Origin: Elgaria multicarinata webbii
Lineage: Eukaryota > Chordata > Lepidosauria > Squamata > Anguidae
Length of the DNA stretch: 64,000 nucleotides
Direction of reading: 5' to 3'
Assembly (NCBI RefSeq): GCF_023053635.1
Contig: NC_086183.1
Coordinates: 29,151,501 to 29,215,500, forward strand
This document shows positions 28,863 to 40,000 of this stretch, one piece after another (the first letter of the stretch is position 1; the number at the start of each line of letters is the position of its first letter). The position numbers were made by a program, and so were the translations under genes. Under the pieces are notes generated by a model that was not told where the DNA came from, did no database searches, and saw only the letters and a list, made by a program, of their open reading frames with translations.

Positions 28863-29925
28863 AGAACCCCGGAGTCCTCCAACTCCCTTTGCCAGTAGCC
28901 TGCCTCTTCCTGCAGCTTGGAGGTGCCTTCGTCTTTCCCTGCACCTGCCTCATCCCGGGCTCAACTTTCGAAACAAAGCCCACAAAACCTGTCCACCTGT
29001 AATGGCACCCAGATCTGCCACCCAAGCAGGCAAATCCATTTTGCATCATGGTATGTGCCGGCCTCCCAGACAGTTCCTGTCACCAGCGTTTACATTTTGG
29101 GTGTGCAGAGGAGAGGCTTTGGAGCCAGGACTCCTGGCAGGTTCTTTATCCCCGATTTCAGCACCGAGTCATGCCGTGACCCCGGATGAGTCATTCATTA
29201 CCCTCTTCTGAAATCCCGTAAGTGAAAAAGCCGAAAACAATGTTGTCTTGTTCTTCCATCAACTCCCCCAGATTTGAGAGTCGGATCGACTCTGCCAGAT
29301 CAAAGTCTTTGTATTTCAGACCGAAGGAGGAGAGATTCTCTTTTCTTTCTGATTACCTTTTAAAAGAAGGAGTCCTGTTGTCCGAGGGATTTCTGCCCTG
29401 GGAATGGCAGGGGCTAGAGGGCGAGAAGGAGGCACCAGAAGGGTGCCACACCCTTTTATGGGGGGCAGTTTTAGGAGCAGTGGACAAGGGGGTGGGAAAC
29501 GGGGGACTTTGGAATCCCGTGCGTCCTTGGGGTAGGCTAGAAATTGCTGCCAAAGGAATGAAATGCAAAAAAAACACCCCATGAATAGTATGTGGTAAAG
29601 TGAAAGCCGAAAGGAAGGGAGCACAGAAAGAAGTCTTGGGGTGCTGATCCCAGAGAAACTAGACCTTCTCCTTGCAATCCCCACGGCAGCTGTAATGCCT
29701 GCATTTTGAAGCCATGGGCCTTCATCAATTTGCCGGTTCAGGCAACTAGTCCTACAGAACGTATCGCCCTGCCTTTTGGCATACATTCATGTTTGCATCA
29801 AAAGATATAACCAGCCAGTCCGGCAAGGGTTGAGTGAGCCGTGTGAGGGCCATGTGGAGATGTGCAAGCCAAATGCCCCTTTGCAACATTATTGCCATTT
29901 ATTTAATTAACGCTACATTTGTATT
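28863..29925. other. Unique non-coding DNA
   Basis: Moderately GC-rich with some long open frames on both strands (for example 29316-29786 minus), but no codon pattern or domain that I recognise. Confidence 0.4.
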
Positions 29926-30044
29926 TATGTATTTATTGCTTAACGTATATTTGTATTTATTTATTTTACTACAACTATATCCCACTTTCTTTCCTCTTAC
30001 AAGGAATCTAAGCTGGGGTACACAAGCCGCCTCCTCTCCATTTT

Positions 30045-30334
30045 ATCTTCACAACAACAAGAGAGAGGGCCTTTTCTGTGGTGGCCCTCCAATTGTGGAA
30101 CAATCTCCCTGACGAGGCCTGCCTGGCGCCGACATTGTTACTTTCTCGGCGCCAGGTCAAGACTTTTCTCTTCTCCCAGGCATTTAGTAATATGTAATTA
30201 GCCTGGGTTTGTTTTTATGGTTTTAAATTGTATGTTTTTGTGATTTAAAATTTTTGTATATTGTTCTTACATAGTTTTTATCCTATGTAAACTGCCCAGA
30301 GAGCCTCGGCTATAAATAACAACTACAACAACAA
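30045..30334 (+). mobile_element. L2-like LINE 3' end
   Basis: Plus-strand frame gives R-A-F-S-V-V-A-L-Q-L-W-N-N-L-P-D-E-A, then F-R-R-Q-V-K-T-F-L-F, the C-terminal ORF2 pattern of L2/CR1 elements. The T-rich 3' region and CTGCCCAGAGAGCCTCGGCT tail follow. The same subfamily lies at 52490-52990 on the other strand. Confidence 0.75.
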
Positions 30335-30470
30335 CAACCCTGTGAGGTAGGTTAGGCTGAGAGTCAGTGACTGGCCCAAAGTCACCCAGTAAGTTTCATG
30401 GATGAGTGGCATCTAGAACCCGGATCTCCCGACTCTAACCGCTACACCACTAGCAGGCAAACCTAGCAGG
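30335..30470 (-). mobile_element. tRNA-derived SINE (Squam-like), minus copy
   Basis: Minus-strand reading shows a B-box-like GGGTTCTAGATGCC in place and TTACTGGGTGACTTTGGGCC, TGACTCTCAGCCTAACCTAC. It shares the body of 13915-14157, joined to the L2 tail. Confidence 0.65.
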
Positions 30471-31417
30471 CAAAGCTCCCCTACCCGTTATCTTCATGCC
30501 AAGAACAATATCACATGCCCAATTTCTTTGGGTTATGCTTTAAAAAAAAAAAGTGCTTCAAATTCAATGAACTGGCGGCAGTGAATTCAGAATACAAGAA
30601 TGGGATCCTGGGAAAATCCCCTTGGAGAAGAAAGAGCATCCAGCCGCCCTCTCGGCTTCCTGCAACGTGCCTCCCATTCCAAACTCTGCCCTAAAGTAAC
30701 CCTCCTGCGATGCTGAGACCAGAGGTCGTCATGATACAATCGGAGGTTCACAGTGACATGTGGAAAACAGCTTGAGGGTTTGTTTTTCTAAAAGATAAGC
30801 AAACAGCTGGTTCTTGGCTACCTTGTGGCTGGGGACGGCCTGTGGCTAGGATTTTTCTCCCTGACGGAGGCCCTGCAAACCTTTAATAGCTGCAGAAATT
30901 TTTGTACAAGTCTAGCTTTGGGGTCCATAATATGCCCTCTTATTCAACTCTCTTGTACCAGGGTCAGTTCATGGACCCAGCTTCCCGGAAATGAGAAACC
31001 AGCAGGTAATACTTGCTCCATCCTGAAGATGCAATGAACTGAATTTCTGACTATGCAACTTTTTTTGCGCAAACCTCGGCCCCTATGGCATCTCCTAAAA
31101 CAATGAAAGACGATATGAAAATATAAAATGCCTTTCCTTCCTTTCCCAGGCAGCGTGCAGTCCTGTCGTGGCTCAGTCTAGAACTTACAAAAATATGTGC
31201 AGAGATGTGGGGGGTTTGCCATTGACCCAGATATTGCCAACTCTTATATGAAATATTATATAAAGCTTTTCATAGAACCAAACCCAACTTCTGCTTCTGT
31301 CCTGGGAATCTACCCTGACTCTCAGCATTCCATGACTGAACCTTCCTCCCTGCATTGGGTGGGTTCATGAATGTTCACGAACATTCACGTGAAATCACCC
31401 AATCTAACGCAAGGCGT
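30471..31417. other. Unique non-coding DNA
   Basis: No gene or clear repeat seen. Confidence 0.4.
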
Positions 31418-31543
31418 AGAATCAGAATCATAGAGTTGGAAGGGGCCTACAAGGCCATCAAGTCCAACCCCCTGCTCAATGCAGGAATCCCCCTTAAAGC
31501 ATCCCTGACAGATGGCTGTCCAGCTGCCTCTTGAAGGCCTCCA
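31418..31543 (-). mobile_element. CR1-type LINE, last 125 bp
   Basis: TAGAATCAGAATCATAGAGT, then TTGGAAGGGGCCTACAAGGC and CTGTCCAGCTGCCTCTTGAA. Confidence 0.75.
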
Positions 31544-32255
31544 GCATTTCCCTTGCAAATCACCCCTGTGATGCTTTTCAAATATGTCAGCTGCCAAGGC
31601 ACACAAAACAGCAGAGAGTATTCCAGGACTAGAAAGAACAAGCTCAAAAGAGCTTGACCTGGTTAAGAAATGGACTGGGACACTCGATGCCATGTTTACA
31701 AAGCCTCGATGTAAACACAGCGAGTAATTTTTGTTTCTTACTCAACTTAGGTCTAAGAATGCCCTACAACTTCCAGCACGCCCAGCCAGGACTCCCCCAC
31801 CCCCCACCCCCACATCTAAATGTGCATGGATTGCACCCGTATGGATTTATTTCCCCCCAAAGGGATCCTAGTCATACATTCAAAATGATTGTGGTGAGGA
31901 TGTTGGCCTATTGACCATACCTGCATGCTGTTACAGGGGTCAGAAATCAAATGTTATCTCCTTGCCACATAAACGTGGCATTCTCTTGCAGTGACATGGA
32001 AAGGCAACAGAGTCCAAACGGTATCATTTTGCAAACGGTGGAAGGAGCAGTGTGTGCGTGTGTGTGAAGCCAACAGCAACATGGCTGGCATCAGCGCTCT
32101 TGGAGCAAAAGGCAGTGGGCAAGGTTGATCCTGACGTCAACAAGGCCAAGATCCTCTCTCTGCCTTCCCACGCCTCCTTTGGTTTTGATGCCTCAGCGAC
32201 AGAAACTCTCGCTCTGCAACTTTTCGGTCAGCCTTTAGGTCCACCTGCCCCCCCC
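31544..32255. other. Unique non-coding DNA
   Basis: No gene seen. The open frame at 32052-32273 has no recognisable domain. Confidence 0.4.
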
Positions 32256-32257
32256 CG

Positions 32258-32400
32258 CTTACAGATGTGTTAGACTAACAACTCCCATGGCCTCCAGTCA
32301 GCATGATGGGAATGATGGGTTCTGTAGTCCAACCCATCTGGCTGGGGGTTGTGGGAGTTGTAGTCCCACACCCCGGAGGGTGCCAGTTTGAGGAAGGCTT
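32258..32400. mobile_element. Decayed foldback (family B relative)
   Basis: CAGATGTGTTAGACTAACAA and ACTCCCATGG, then TGGGAGTTGTAGTCCCACAC and GCCAGTTTGAGGAAGGCT. Two overlapping inner arms suggest a fused or rearranged copy. Confidence 0.5.
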
Positions 32401-32503
32401 TTTGTCGGTGATGCCAAGGCTGTGGGGAAGTCTCCGAAGAAAATGTTTGCTCATCTTAAAATCCTGTGGGCATTTTAGCTCGGAAGGAACTTCCAAGATG
32501 GGT

Positions 32504-32530
32504 CTCTGTTGTTGTTGTTGTTGTTGTTTT
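32504..32530 (+). repeat. (TTG)n short tandem repeat
   Basis: Seven or so GTT units. Confidence 0.9.
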
Positions 32531-32864
32531 TGCTTTCGTCGTGATGTGGTGGCTATTCTTGGCCTGCTTGAAGTACGGGCTGCACCGGCATTAGACTCTC
32601 TCCAGTGCTGGTGAGGGACAGGCGACCCCTTCAGCACAGCCCGGCAGGAAGTCCAAGCCTATCCATTCTTCTTGGGATGAAATCAAAAGCAGCTCCTGAA
32701 CATGCAAAAAGCGCACAGAGTCAAGCTGCTTCATTCCTTCTGGTGCTCTTCCAGCTCTAAATCTCCTTCCCAACTTGCCTTTTCACAAGCAGGGAGGAAA
32801 AGGTGACTAGTAGGTTCCCAGCCATGGATGAAAACGAACCTTCGGGAGGGCAATTTTGACCTGA

Positions 32865-33000
32865 AAAAGGCTCCGTTCAGAAGACACCTTAAACCATGGC
32901 TTTAACCACAGTGGTTAAGCCGGAAAGCCAGGCTGTGTTCAGAAGACACCTTAAACGACGGCTTTAACCCTGGTGACTAAAGCAAGAAGCCTAGAAAAGC
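32865..33000. repeat. MITE remnant, two tandem half units
   Basis: The 50-bp segment starting GTTCAGAAGACACCTTAAAC is repeated directly at about 32875 and 32938. GGCTTTAACCACAGTGGTTAA is a local palindrome. It is related to the 57950-58075 foldback. Confidence 0.45.
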
Positions 33001-33044
33001 AGTTGTGGGTGCTTCTATTTAGAGGGGCATGTTGTTGTGCGGAA

Positions 33045-33078
33045 GAGAGTTTATTTATTTATTTATTTATTTATTTAA
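33045..33078 (+). repeat. (TTTA)n run with LINE-like tail
   Basis: Seven TTTA units followed by AAAATATTTCTTGGCTGCC. Confidence 0.75.
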
Positions 33079-33079
33079 A

Positions 33080-34367
33080 ATATTTCTTGGCTGCCTTTTA
33101 GAGCAGAAGCCCTCCCAGAATCAGTGTAAAACACACACACACACACTTTTCACAGGCCTGGTTACTTCTTCCCCACGCAGTGGTTTTTATGAACCTCAAA
33201 GGCCCTATTTGTAGCAATAAACCACAGCCTCCCGACCACGCCTGCAACCCCAAATACAGTCTGTGGTGATAGAGCAATCCCATCGCGCTGGTTGCCTTTC
33301 TTTCGTAAAAATGGACAGGCTGTGTAGTGTGAGGTGTCAGGGCGTTGGAGTGGAAACTTGGGGCTTGGGGCCCTATTCTTGACACAACGCACGGGGTTCA
33401 GGAGTGAAAGCCTCTTTAATGACTGGAGCTGCAGTTTGGCTCCGGTGGCTAAGGAAGCACAAAGAGCAAATATTGCTGTGGTGGCAGGGAGAGGAAGGCT
33501 GGGGACGGGACAGCCAGTGGTAGGCCCTTCCAGGCCTCCAGCAGTAGAACGGACAGTAAACCGAGGAGGAGGAAGGGAAGGAGAAGGAGAAGGCTTTTAA
33601 AAGTGACCCTCAGGTCTGCACACCTTGTATGACCCATAAGCCGAACAAGCAGGGAATATGTGGGTGAAGAGATGAGTCTTTAATTGGCACCTAAAGCATG
33701 CTACAGTTTATTTTATTTAAAACATTTGTATCCCGCCCTATATCACTAGGATCTCATGGCTCCTGAGTACCTGGGGGGTGGGAAGGTCATTCTACAGGGA
33801 AGGCCCCAAAGTTAGGGGGGGTCAGACGGGTTGTTGTTCTTACACAAAATGAAAAAAGCATCAAAATGTGTATTTTGGATTTGCGAAATGTGAAAATGTG
33901 CATTTTTGGATGCGGGGATTTGCGAATTTTCGCAAGTGCACATTTTTTCAAGTGCAAATTTGCACAATGTTTGGAAATTGGGGGTGGGTGGGACACAACC
34001 CTGATTCCATCCGTGACAATCTGCAAAATGCAGACGGAATGGATTTTACAACATCTGTATGTTCCTAGCTGAAGTAAGATTCAACTGCCAGTCCTGTCAG
34101 CTTCTGCATGTTCAATGAGGGTGTGGGGTGTCATTTTCTTGTTTTCCCCAGTCTGCAACATGTCTTGACCAAGGCCTGGTGCAGCCCCATGTGCTGAGTT
34201 AGCATGCTTGACTCACAAGCCCCCTTGAAGCGCTGTGAGAAAGTGCCTGCTATGGGGCTTTCGTCAGAGTCACAAGAAGCAAAGGCTCAACACCCTCACT
34301 GACCTAAGCTCTTGCGACAGGCTGCCCACCACTTCCTGCTCCCTTTGCCCTAGTACTAAGCCAGGGA
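33080..34367. other. Unique non-coding DNA with a palindrome-rich stretch
   Basis: No exon seen. At 33840-33980 the motifs TTGCGAA-TT-TTCGCAA and GTGCAAATTTGCAC form short perfect palindromes in AT-rich sequence, probably a MITE remnant. A LINE tail-like segment is near 33700-33750. Confidence 0.4.
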
Positions 34368-34375
34368 CATTTTAC

Positions 34376-34835
34376 TAGGGCTCTGCTCCGCTTCGTTTCG
34401 ATTCCCCGAATCTGGAGCGGAGTGACCCGATCCGCCTCCACCAAAGGTGGATCCAAATTGGGTCGGGGGAGCTGTGGATTGAGGTGAAGTAGTTCACGTC
34501 AATCTGAAGCTCCGGACGCAAGTAAGTGGGGGGGAGGGGGCTCACCTGGCGCCGGTGCCGCAGTCCATGCGGCAACGGCAACGGAGTCAGGTAAGGGGGG
34601 GAGGGGGGCTTATTTGGCCACCATTTTGTCCCCCCTTCCCCACTTACCTGTCTCTGCCATCGGCCGCAAAGGCAAGTAAGTGGAAGGGGGGGGGGAAATC
34701 TCGATCCAGCCCTCCGGATCTCGCTCCGTGGAGTGGAACAGGGGAGGGTCAGATCGACCCAAAGCAGTTCGGGCCCAATCCGGAAGTTCCAGATCAGGCC
34801 ACGAAGCGGTTCGGGGGGGTCTGTGCACAGCCCTA
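34376..34835. mobile_element. GC-rich foldback DNA transposon (family A), copy 2
   Basis: 460 bp starting TAGGGCTCTGCTCCGCTTCG and ending GTGCACAGCCCTA. Flanks CATTTTAC (34368-34375) and CATTTCAC (34836-34843) agree at 7 of 8 positions. The centre carries repeated GCAGTCCATGCGGCAACGG-type inverted pieces and several GGTAAG/CTTACC pairs. Confidence 0.75.
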
Positions 34836-34843
34836 CATTTCAC

Positions 34844-35296
34844 CTAGTCAAATCCCACCTCATCCCCTTGGGGAGTTTTGCCAGGTATGGAATCTCGACC
34901 TTTCCCCTTTGCATATGACGTTAAGCCAGCATAGCAACCACTCTTGGTTCTGTACTGCAACATGGGATAGAATTCTTCTATCCACGATATGTAAGCATGT
35001 GCAGAAAGTCACCAAAGGGAGCCACCCTTACATTGCTTCATTCACAGCCCAGTGATCATTAAGGAATACGTAATAGGAAGTAAGTGATTATGAGTACGAG
35101 TATTTTTTTTGTGGAGGGGGGATGTTTTGGGATGCCTGTCATGTCACAGTAAATGTCTGAGATTCGGTGATTCCTTCTCTTCACATATGAATGCGGCGAA
35201 TGAATCCCAGATGAATCTAATGACTGTCCAAAAACATACAGAAACTTTGTGGTTGTTGACAATTGCGAACACGTGTAGTTTTCAGCATCCACTTAT
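34844..35296. other. Unique non-coding DNA
   Basis: Nothing recognised. Confidence 0.4.
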
Positions 35297-35297
35297 A

Positions 35298-35342
<45 letters not shown>

Positions 35343-35430
35343 TTTATTTCTTACCCACCTTTCCATTCTGATCGAAGTGGGGAACAACAGTAAATATAAA
35401 ATACATAAAACTGAATTAAAAGATAATATA
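35297..35430 (-). mobile_element. (AAT)n plus L2-like LINE tail
   Basis: About 15 AAT units, then ATTTTATTTCTTACCCACCT and CTGATCGAAGTGGGGAACAA: the same junction as 43174-43290 and 48250-48300, so the triplet run is the mobile element's own tail. Confidence 0.65.
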
Positions 35431-35463
35431 CATTGTTAAAAACATCCTAAAAACACTCTAAAA

Positions 35464-35593
35464 CAGCCTTCCTCAACCTGGGGCGCTCCAGATGTGTTGG
35501 ACTGCATCTCCCAGAATGCCCCAGCCAGCTGGCTGAGGCATTCTGGGAGTTGTAGTCCAACACATCTGGAGTACCCCAGGTTGAGGAAGGCTG
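35464..35593. mobile_element. 130-bp foldback (family B), complete copy 2
   Basis: Same element as 27442-27571, same length, between perfect 8-bp repeats CTCTAAAA (35456-35463, 35594-35601). It interrupts an L2-like tail whose flanks otherwise read straight through. Confidence 0.9.
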
Positions 35594-35601
35594 CTCTAAA
35601 A

Positions 35602-36600
35602 CATCTTAAAATGCCCCCAAAGTGATGGAAATACATATTTATTTCCAGATGCTCACAACACTAATCAGGGATTAATTGGAGCATCCACAAAAATGATGCT
35701 TTTAGTCCATTTTTGGATGTCCAGGGCCAAACGGCACATCCAGCAGCAGAGCCCAGTTGGGGAAGATGGGTCTTCGTTAAATGGCTGAAAAGCAGCCGAG
35801 GGAGGATGTAAAATGGAGAACAGAAGTGGTGGATGGTGAAGCAGACGGTGCAGTCTTTCCCCATCCAGGTCTTCTCCTCCCTGTACCCTACTCCCCCAGC
35901 TGGGTTTCCTAGATGTGGGCTTGCTGCCACATCTGGAGAAGGGGATGCAATGGAGAGAAGCTGCCTACTGCTTCTTCCCTCTGAGACACACACACACACA
36001 CACACACACACTTTTCAGGTGTTTGATGCTAAGCTGACCTGGTCCAGATCACCAAATTTGGCCCGGTGCCTAAATACATTTTAGTTAATGCCAACTTTTC
36101 AGTTCTATTTGCAAATGCAAGAAGACCGTTTCAGCTGTGATTGCGGAATGTGTTGGAAACCGGGGTGGGGGGGGTGGGCAGGGGGGAAGGTGCCCACAGC
36201 ACACGTGAAAACTCTTTGAGAAGGATGCAGCTCTGTGCTTGCGGAGAGGCGACGGCGTCACGCGCCTCAAACAGCCTCAACCTGCTTCCCCGTTGCAGAA
36301 AACATGTAGTTTAGCCCCAGGATTCCTCTCCCAGGCCCGGTTCTGTGAGCAGAATAGACAAGATTTGCACATGATGAGGAGACCTGTGTAGCTGAAAAGG
36401 CTCACACCTTCATGCTGCTTTAATGATTCCGTTTCCTTCTCTCTCTTTCTGGAGAGTTCAGAGACTTTCCCTAGCAGTGTGAGATGGCCGTGCTGGAGAT
36501 TAAACTTTGTCCCCGAAGCAAAGTAGGCTTTGAAGCTACTCCTGCTGATGCTGACTTTGCCCGTCCCGCCTCCCTCTTCTCTCACCCCCCCTCCCTGCTT
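35602..36600. other. APOE upstream region, mostly unique
   Basis: An (AC)n run sits at 35988-36011. The 350 bp before the APOE TATA-like box are not covered by any repeat I see, as expected for a proximal promoter and enhancer, but I assign no factor sites. Confidence 0.45.
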
Positions 36601-36618
36601 CCTACCAGCTGAGCTGAG

Positions 36619-36626
36619 TATTTAAG
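36619..36626 (+). promoter_or_regulatory. APOE: APOE TATA-like box (TATTTAAG)
   Basis: TATTTAAG after GAGCTGAG. About 30 bp further on lies the likely start site (near 36650), followed by a short 5' UTR exon ending in a GAAAAGAAG/GTAAAG donor at 36680. That gives the four-exon layout of mammalian APOE, with exon 1 non-coding. Confidence 0.6.
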
Positions 36627-36649
36627 TCTGGACAGAGGGTCTGGCTGAA

Positions 36650-36680
36650 CACACTGTCCCGGAGTCCAGCAGAAAAGAAG
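36650..36680 (+). other. APOE: APOE exon 1, non-coding (predicted)
   Basis: Predicted from the TATA-like box and the AAG/GTAAAG donor. A second donor (AAAG/GTGAAG) is at 36690, so the exon end is uncertain by 10 bp. Exon 2 starts at 36990 after CTCTTCTCCAG. Confidence 0.45.
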
Positions 36681-37011
36681 GTAAAGAAAGGTGAAGAGGA
36701 ACAGCCAGCAACCTGTTCAGATCTCACACGGCTGTTGCTTAACAGGGGATGTGTTTTAGAGACGTTGGCTATGAAACCAAAGGAAGATGGTTATTCTAGA
36801 TTAGGAAAGTCAGGATAAAAGGTGTTGGTGTTGCGGTTCTTTGTCGGTATGGAGTTTAGTGGGGATTCTCTCGGGGAGTCTGCATATGGCTGGACTGTGA
36901 CTGAACCTGCGCGTGTCTTTTAGAGGTGGGTAAGAAACCCCCTTCGCCAATTCAAACTCTCAACTAATTTACTGCTCTCTCTTCTCCAGAAGGACCTGAT
37001 CGGTGGCCGCC

Positions 37012-37054
37012 ATGAAGTTCTTTGCCCTGTTTTTCACAGCGCTTCTGCTGGGAG
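37012..37054 (+). CDS. APOE: APOE coding exon 1 (signal peptide)
   Basis: ATG in the strong context GGCCGCCATGA, 14 codons plus one base, then GTGAGT. The acceptor CTTCTCCAG at 36981-36989 opens the exon with a 22-nt 5' UTR piece. Confidence 0.93.
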
Positions 37055-40000
37055 GTGAGTAACTAAATGGGAAAATAAGGGAGCCTGAATCAACAAAAAC
37101 AAGCAACTGGTCCTCACTACTGATGTCAGTAGAGGCTGGTGACTCCGATGCCAGTGGAGGCAGAAATCTAAAGGACTGGTTCTGAGTGACTCACTGCCCC
37201 ACTGATGTCGGAGCCGCCAGCCTTCACTGGCTGATGCTCCTTAAAGTCTGGTTTAAATGTGGCATTAACACTTGTCCTGCATGGAAGTGCTCTGAGTAGC
37301 TCTGAGTAGCAGATGTTGGGGGGCACAATCAAAGGGAGAATTCTCATCCTCTTAATGTCCTGTGTGCGAGCTTCCCAGAGGCATCGGGCCGGCCTCCAAG
37401 GAAAACAGAGCGCTGAACTGGACGGACGTTTGGTCTGATCCAGTGGGCAGTACTTCGCGTCTTACGGCGTGAATGTTATATAAGAAATGGCTACTTGGTC
37501 AGATGATGGAATGTTGGAGGGAACCGGGAGAGGAGCAGAAAGGCAGAGAAAAGCATCAGAATTGCCTTGCTGGGTGGGACCAAAATACGGTCCGTCCTGA
37601 TTCTTAAGTTTCCAGCCATATCCAGCCACGGGGGCTCTTTAATTCTCTCCTGCCAATGTGTGCAACAGAAACGGAGCGCTTGCCTTCTACGCCCCTGCAT
37701 TGCATAATAAGGGAAGATTGCTGACTGTGAATCAGAGGGAGCTAACGAGCCCTTTGTCTGCTGTCATAGCTAGCATAGGAAGGCAGTGTGGTATAGTGGT
37801 TAGCATGTCAGGCTAGGACCGGGGAGATGTAGGTTCAATCCTTTGCTTGGTCATGGGTGACTTTGGATCAGTCACTACACCTTAGCTTGAGCTACCTTGC
37901 AGGGCTGTCGTGAGGATATAGAGGGCAGGGAGAGCTGATTAGAGGAAGAAGGGGATAAAAATATAATAAAATGGTAAGGAAAAGCTAGCAAGCACAGTAA
38001 AGGGCAAAATGAGGATGGCCAAGGGGAAGGGTTTTTTTTTTGGGGGGGGGAGACCGTTAGACTAGACCTCCAGATTGGATTGGGTTCCCTGTTGCCTATT
38101 CCTAGCATATGGGTTTCTCAAATCAGACTAGGATGTGGGAGTACCCAGTGGAGGCTGGTGACTCTGATGTCAGTGGGCCATTAGCTAGAACCTCTGGCCC
38201 AGAGGCCACAATTGGCCTGCCTGCGGTCACAATCAGCCCCTCCCCAGATGGCCACATTCCCTTCTCATGGGCCCACTCCCTTTCCCACCAACCACCGATC
38301 ACTAGCCGGTTTCTTGGCTTTTGCCTAGTTTTCCTCCCAGCCTAAGAGGTTGAAATGCCTCTCCTAAAGCGTTGTGAGAACTGTAAGCTAAAATACGCGG
38401 GCACATCTGCACTTTTGTCTCCACGCCTTTTGCCTTCGCCTGCACCCAGTGCTGGAATTCGGCCTCTGAGAACGTCTCTGAAATAGAATTCTGACCTTGG
38501 CCTGAAAGAGGTTCACTTCACCTGAGATAGAAGGATGAGGACAGAATTATTACAGTTGTGCAAAAGACGAAGCAATGATAGTATTAAACGCCCCCCCCGC
38601 TTCTTTAATTAGAAGCTTCCTGTTCTGCTTCCTGTCTGGCCATTACCACCATTCATGAGAATGTGAGTTCTTTGCGCTTTCAAATACCTTACTCTGCAAG
38701 TGGTTTGCGGCTTGGCGGAACACCAGCATTGACAGGCAGCTTGTTTCCAGCTTGGTGGATCACGGCTTTTGAAAGCTTGTTCTAGGTTCTTCAAAGTTTT
38801 CCTCCTTCCCCTTATCCATGCAGGCTCCTGGGCAAATCCTCTCTCCCAAGATCAGCCCAAATCCAAATGGGAAGATGCGATGGAAAGCTTCTGGAACTAC
38901 GTGGGCCAAATTGAGACCGCGGCAGACGATGTCACCGCTCAGATCAGGAGTTCGCAGCTCAGCAGGGAACTCGAGTGAGTTACTTTCCATCTCCCTTTGA
39001 ATGGGTAGTGGTGGTCGCGGGGCGGTTCCAAAGCGGTATATAAATATTGTAAATAAATAAATAAATAAGACCAGGTGATATCAGCTTTAGTAGAAGTGAA
39101 ACACATTTCAGGAGCGAAGATTTTGAAGTTGGAAATCCCAAGTAAGAATTGTCGAATGTTGCGATTCGGAACCTGGATTTTGGATGCTGTCATATATATA
39201 TATATATAAAGTCACCTCTGAAATGTTCACATTTGCTAGGTTTTGTCTTAAATGTTGCTTTGGCCCTAGCATACCCGATCTGGAACCATCAGCTCTTTAC
39301 CTAACTCCAGTTTGGCCTGGAGAACGTCACCAGACATCCACTTAGCTCCAGATCACCCACCAGAGCCCCATTGTTGCCAAACGCCTGTTAAAATATTCTT
39401 TTGCCAGCATACCTTTAGTCAGTTTACTTTGATGATTGTTTCAGTGGAGTAACAGCCCTTCAGAAATGTAATGAGTAGTAGAAGTGTTACTCAAGAGTAT
39501 TATTAACTCAAAAACACATCCAGATTCGCTGTGGTGCTGACAAGTGAGAGATGAAAGACGTGGAGGGGTATAAAGAAGTGCAGCCAGAATTGGCTCTATG
39601 ATGAGAAAGAATGAGGCCGTTGACAGGTTTCGGGGAGGGTAAAATGACAACAAATAATAGATTATTTCAGGAAGAGTGTCAGCCTTGCTTTCTGATTTTG
39701 GAGATCTGATGCCGGACGAGGTTAAAACGGGGAGAGCTCTGGGGTGTGGTGTGAGCAGAGTGGGAGAGATTGTGGTTATGCAGTATCTGTTAGGACTGTG
39801 CTCCGCTCTGCTTCGGATCGTGAATCCGGGGCGGAGCGACCCGATCCGCCTCCGCCAAAGGCGGATTCGAATCGGGTCGGGGGAGCTGCGGATCGAGGTG
39901 AAGCGGTTCTCCTCCATCCGGAGCTCCAAACACGGGTAAGTGGGGGGGAGGGGCTCACCAGGTGTTGCCACCACAGTCCATGCGGCAACGGCGGCAGAGC

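Noticed and set aside
29316-29786. 156-codon minus-strand frame
   Set aside because: No recognisable domain, an overlapping frame on the other strand, and no splice context.
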